64,000 nt of DNA from contig CM030931.1 of NCBI GenBank assembly GCA_018136815.1, positions 10,861,072 to 10,925,071 of the forward strand, written 5' to 3'. How positions within the stretch are numbered: position 1 is the stretch's first letter; each line of letters opens with the position of its first letter. Below are positions 61,222 to 64,000 of the stretch, piece by piece. The notes under the pieces were generated by a model that had not been told where the DNA came from, did no database searches, and saw only the letters and a program-made list of their open reading frames with translations. The translations under genes and the position numbers were made by a program. This DNA comes from Isochrysis galbana. Taxonomy: Eukaryota; Haptophyta; Isochrysidales; Isochrysidaceae.

Positions 61222-63960
61222 CCTCTTGAAGGTGGGTCTGGGGCGAGAGTTGGCGTTGATATACAACGGTAGCGCACTGCGCCGCGTGGGTAGCGTGACG
61301 CACACTGCATTGCGAGGTGGACGAGCGGGCCAATAGCTCGTGTCAACAGCAAAGCGGGCCGCGGTCGGACTGGGTTCGGTGGCCACACGATCATTGGGCT
61401 TGTCGGAGACGCAGCCCTTGAACACCTGGAAGCCGTCGAGGGCAACCAAACGATGGCTTCCTTTGGTCTCCCGGCTCAAACACGTGGCCTCCGGCTCGTT
61501 GTTGAACAATGAAGCCATCACCAAAGAGAAAGTGCAGTAGGTGGGCGACCGGCGGGCTGCACATAACGTGGAAGCTTCGGGTGCGGACAGCGAGTTGCCA
61601 GGGCCATGCGCTCATAGCGAAGATTGTCATGCTCGACCACTCAAGGAGCTGAATGCTTATGCCGCACGGTGGCTCCTTGCGTGATACATAGCCCGGTGAA
61701 AGCGGTGCGTTGACCACGATACGGGTCAGCTTGAATGGCCTGCAATCACGCTCAGTATGGTAGCATCCTGCCGGTCTGCCCAATATAGGAGACGACGAAA
61801 AAGTCGGCAAGCGGGGCCGTAGCACTCGTTTCGGTGGTCCTCGCTCACACTGCGGTAGTTCTTTAGCACCTGAAACTCGCGACGACTCAGTCCATGCACG
61901 GAGTCCGCGACGTTGATTTGCGAATCCAGCTGCTTGCGCAGTTGTCTAGGAGGCTGGCTAGCACGTTCACACTCTGCGGAAGGCTAGGGTGAAGAAGCTG
62001 CTCACGGTTCATGCTTGTGATATCTTCACTTCCAGATTAACGCCCGCAGCCGCTCCACTAGAAGCGGATCGGCCACAGCACCGTGGACATGCCCTCACGA
62101 GGTCCCCCTCGCATGACATGCAGTCCAATTTGCTGGGTCGTGTAGTTCTTGCGCAGCTGCTCCACACACTTCTTGATGAAACGGCATGCACGTCCGCCTG
62201 ACGCTTGACAAGCTTGCCATTGGGCAGCCCAAGGAATCGCAGTCTCCCACTCCCTGTAGCGCGTCGCTGCGATGCTGCGCTTTCACCATCGCCATTTCCA
62301 AGTCGAGTGAATGCGTGTCGATAAAGTCGAACGCCAGCTTGCCGGGAAGGGTGATCGACCTTAGCTCCGCATGACTCTCGTGCCTCCGTCGGCCGATGCC
62401 CCTTCGTGGTTGAGCGACAGTACGGGCTCGAAAACACCCGCAGGAACCGATGGCCACGGCCGTATCCTGCACGGATCGCGACGGGCCTGATGCTAACTGT
62501 AGCGCTCTTGGCATCTACGATGGCGCTCGCCGACCCCTCGATGCCGACCCCTCGATGACGGGAAGCGCGCCCTCCACTCCGCCTCCGCGCTAGACGGGGT
62601 GATTGCGGGATGCGGCTCATCCGCGCCGCCGACTCGAGCGCGGCAACGAACGAGGCACCGCACAAGACACCGCTCGAAAGCGTCGAATCGCCGAGGCAGT
62701 CGAGGAGGCGAGCCTCGAGTTTTCCAAAGAGCTCCCTCCCGCATGTGTATTTGTTTCCCGAGAGGCACGATAGCGGCGGCGCCCTGGCGGCCTACTTCTA
62801 GCGAGAAAGCCATCTTCTCGATCTGCGGCAAGCACACGCGCTGGACGCTCAGTGTACGCCGCCGTGCAGGTGCATTTGCCCGCCAAGACGAGCTGGTCCG
62901 ACTCCTGGGCCAAACAAAACATCGCCGTGCCTTGATCTGGTTGAGGGCCCGCTCGCTGCCGTCGGGCGTGGTCAGGGTGCACGCCACGAACTCTTTTGCG
63001 AGAAGGTCTCGATGTTCGAAGTCAGCGGGGTAGTTTCCCGTGCCCTCCGAGAGTATTCTGCGAAGGTCTGACACGGTGTGAGCCCGCACCTCATCGTCGC
63101 ATTACTCAGTGCCATCCTCCAGCCGCAGATGAAGCTTGAAGGTATGCAGCCTGAATCTGACCGTCGCCGCAATGGGTGCGTCGCATTTCCATGATGTCCA
63201 CCACAAAGTCGCCCTGCAAGCGCTGCGAAGCTCGAGCGGCGAGCAATGCAGAGTGTGAGACGTCCCGTCCGCCGTTTTGCCGACGGGCGTCTCGCAGCCT
63301 GTGGCTGAGTGTGCGGTTGTCTTTGGTGCCGCCGGCGCTGGCATGCGCCGCACGGTTGGCCATTAGGCGCACGTCCTGCAGCGACCAGCGCAAGCCAGTG
63401 CCTCTCTCTCGTCGCGCTGGAAGGAATGCGCGTGCGTCACCGGATAGGCGCCTGCGCATTTAGGCGTCGACAGCGGCTCGACGGGCACCGCATTCCCTTC
63501 GACGTCGCGCACCACGAAGACGAGCGAGGCGAAGCGCTCCCACGTCCGGATGACTTGCGAGGACAGGCAGCTCTCGCTCCTTGCGGTTAACCGTGCCGCA
63601 GAGATAAGGGGGTCGTGGCTAGCTCCGCGAGCTGAGTGCCACCGGCCACGCGCAGCAGCTCCTCGGGCATCTCCGAGGAGCCGGCGGTGCCCCAAATGGC
63701 CGACCCTTGGAGCGCGCCAATTGCAAATTGCCAGACCGCCTGACCGCGCGCCTTGGGATCGAGCGCGCCAAGACCCACGCGAAGCTCGCGTGTACGCAAC
63801 GGCGTTGACGCCACCCACAGGGGTGGTGGGTAGAGACCACGGACCGGCCATCTCGTTGCCGGAATGCATCGAGAGACTGACCTCGTGATTCTCATCGAGC
63901 GCGTCGCATGAGCATGTGTTGCCCCTCGTCACGAACTCGTCCAGCGGCTGCTCCACACAG
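61222..63960 (-). pseudogene. Unidentified minus-strand coding-like sequence in broken frames
   Basis: Several minus-strand stretches read like real protein but switch frame every 100-300 nt. Examples are LRKNYTTQQIGLHVMRGG (near 62100-62155), LPGKLAFDFIDTHSLDLEMA (near 62280-62350), YPADFEHRDLLAKEFVACTL (near 62970-63035) and FAIGALQGSAIWGTAGSSEM (near 63670-63730). I did not find splice sites that join them cleanly. It may be a decayed gene, a multi-intron gene, or a region with assembly indels next to the gap. I recognise no domain. Confidence 0.35.
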
Positions 63961-64000
63961 AGCTCGACCGGGCCAGCCGCGGCGTGACGCCTTTTATTGA

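Overview
The window is nuclear DNA from a GC-rich microbial eukaryote. Spliceosomal GT-AG introns, Ty3/Gypsy and APE-type LINE retrotransposons, a CCCH-finger ORF1, eukaryotic-type FKBP-TPR and NSUN genes, and long CT/GA and TG microsatellites all point that way. A very large, almost intron-free modular polyketide synthase (PKS) fits a PKS-rich alga; a haptophyte or related protist is my best guess, but nothing here proves the lineage.

Layout. 0.1-2.2 kb: a DNA element with 25-bp terminal inverted repeats and a 7-bp target duplication. 3.4-4.5 kb: MOSC/mARC-like gene. 4.7-6.5 kb: TG microsatellite and a solo LTR nested in short repeats. 7.0-7.45 kb (minus): Nudix hydrolase. 9.3-11.2 kb: six-exon FKBP-TPR immunophilin, resolved here by splice phase. 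11.8-12.4 kb: 3'-truncated LINE copy. 12.7-14.2 kb: long purine/pyrimidine tracts. 14.2-38.0 kb: the PKS gene (one 83-nt intron, about 7,919 aa). 38.5-47.0 kb: a cluster of LINE copies with one intact element. 47.0-49.7 kb (minus): NSUN2/Trm4-like RNA m5C methyltransferase. 52.4-60.6 kb (minus): Ty3/Gypsy chromovirus whose pol ORF also carries a phage-type cytosine-methylase-like domain. 61.1-61.2 kb: 100-N assembly gap. 61.2-64.0 kb: unidentified minus-strand coding-like sequence in broken frames.

The most interesting system is the PKS. It has no acyltransferase domain. Its order is ACP-KS-KS-DH-MT-KR-ACP-KS-[crotonase x4]-HMGS-ACP-ACP-KS-DH-MT-KR-ACP-KS-ACP-TE. The bracketed part looks like a beta-branching (HMG-CoA-synthase) cassette fused inside a eukaryotic megasynthase. 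It sits where the module has no ketoreductase and has tandem ACPs, as beta-branching needs. Its HMGS domain resembles eukaryotic mevalonate-pathway HMG-CoA synthase more than the bacterial PksG type, yet Thr and Pro replace the expected catalytic Cys and Glu. The KS-DH-MT-KR-ACP-KS blocks on either side look like copies of one ancestral segment. A second notable system is the retrotransposon-borne methylase domain.
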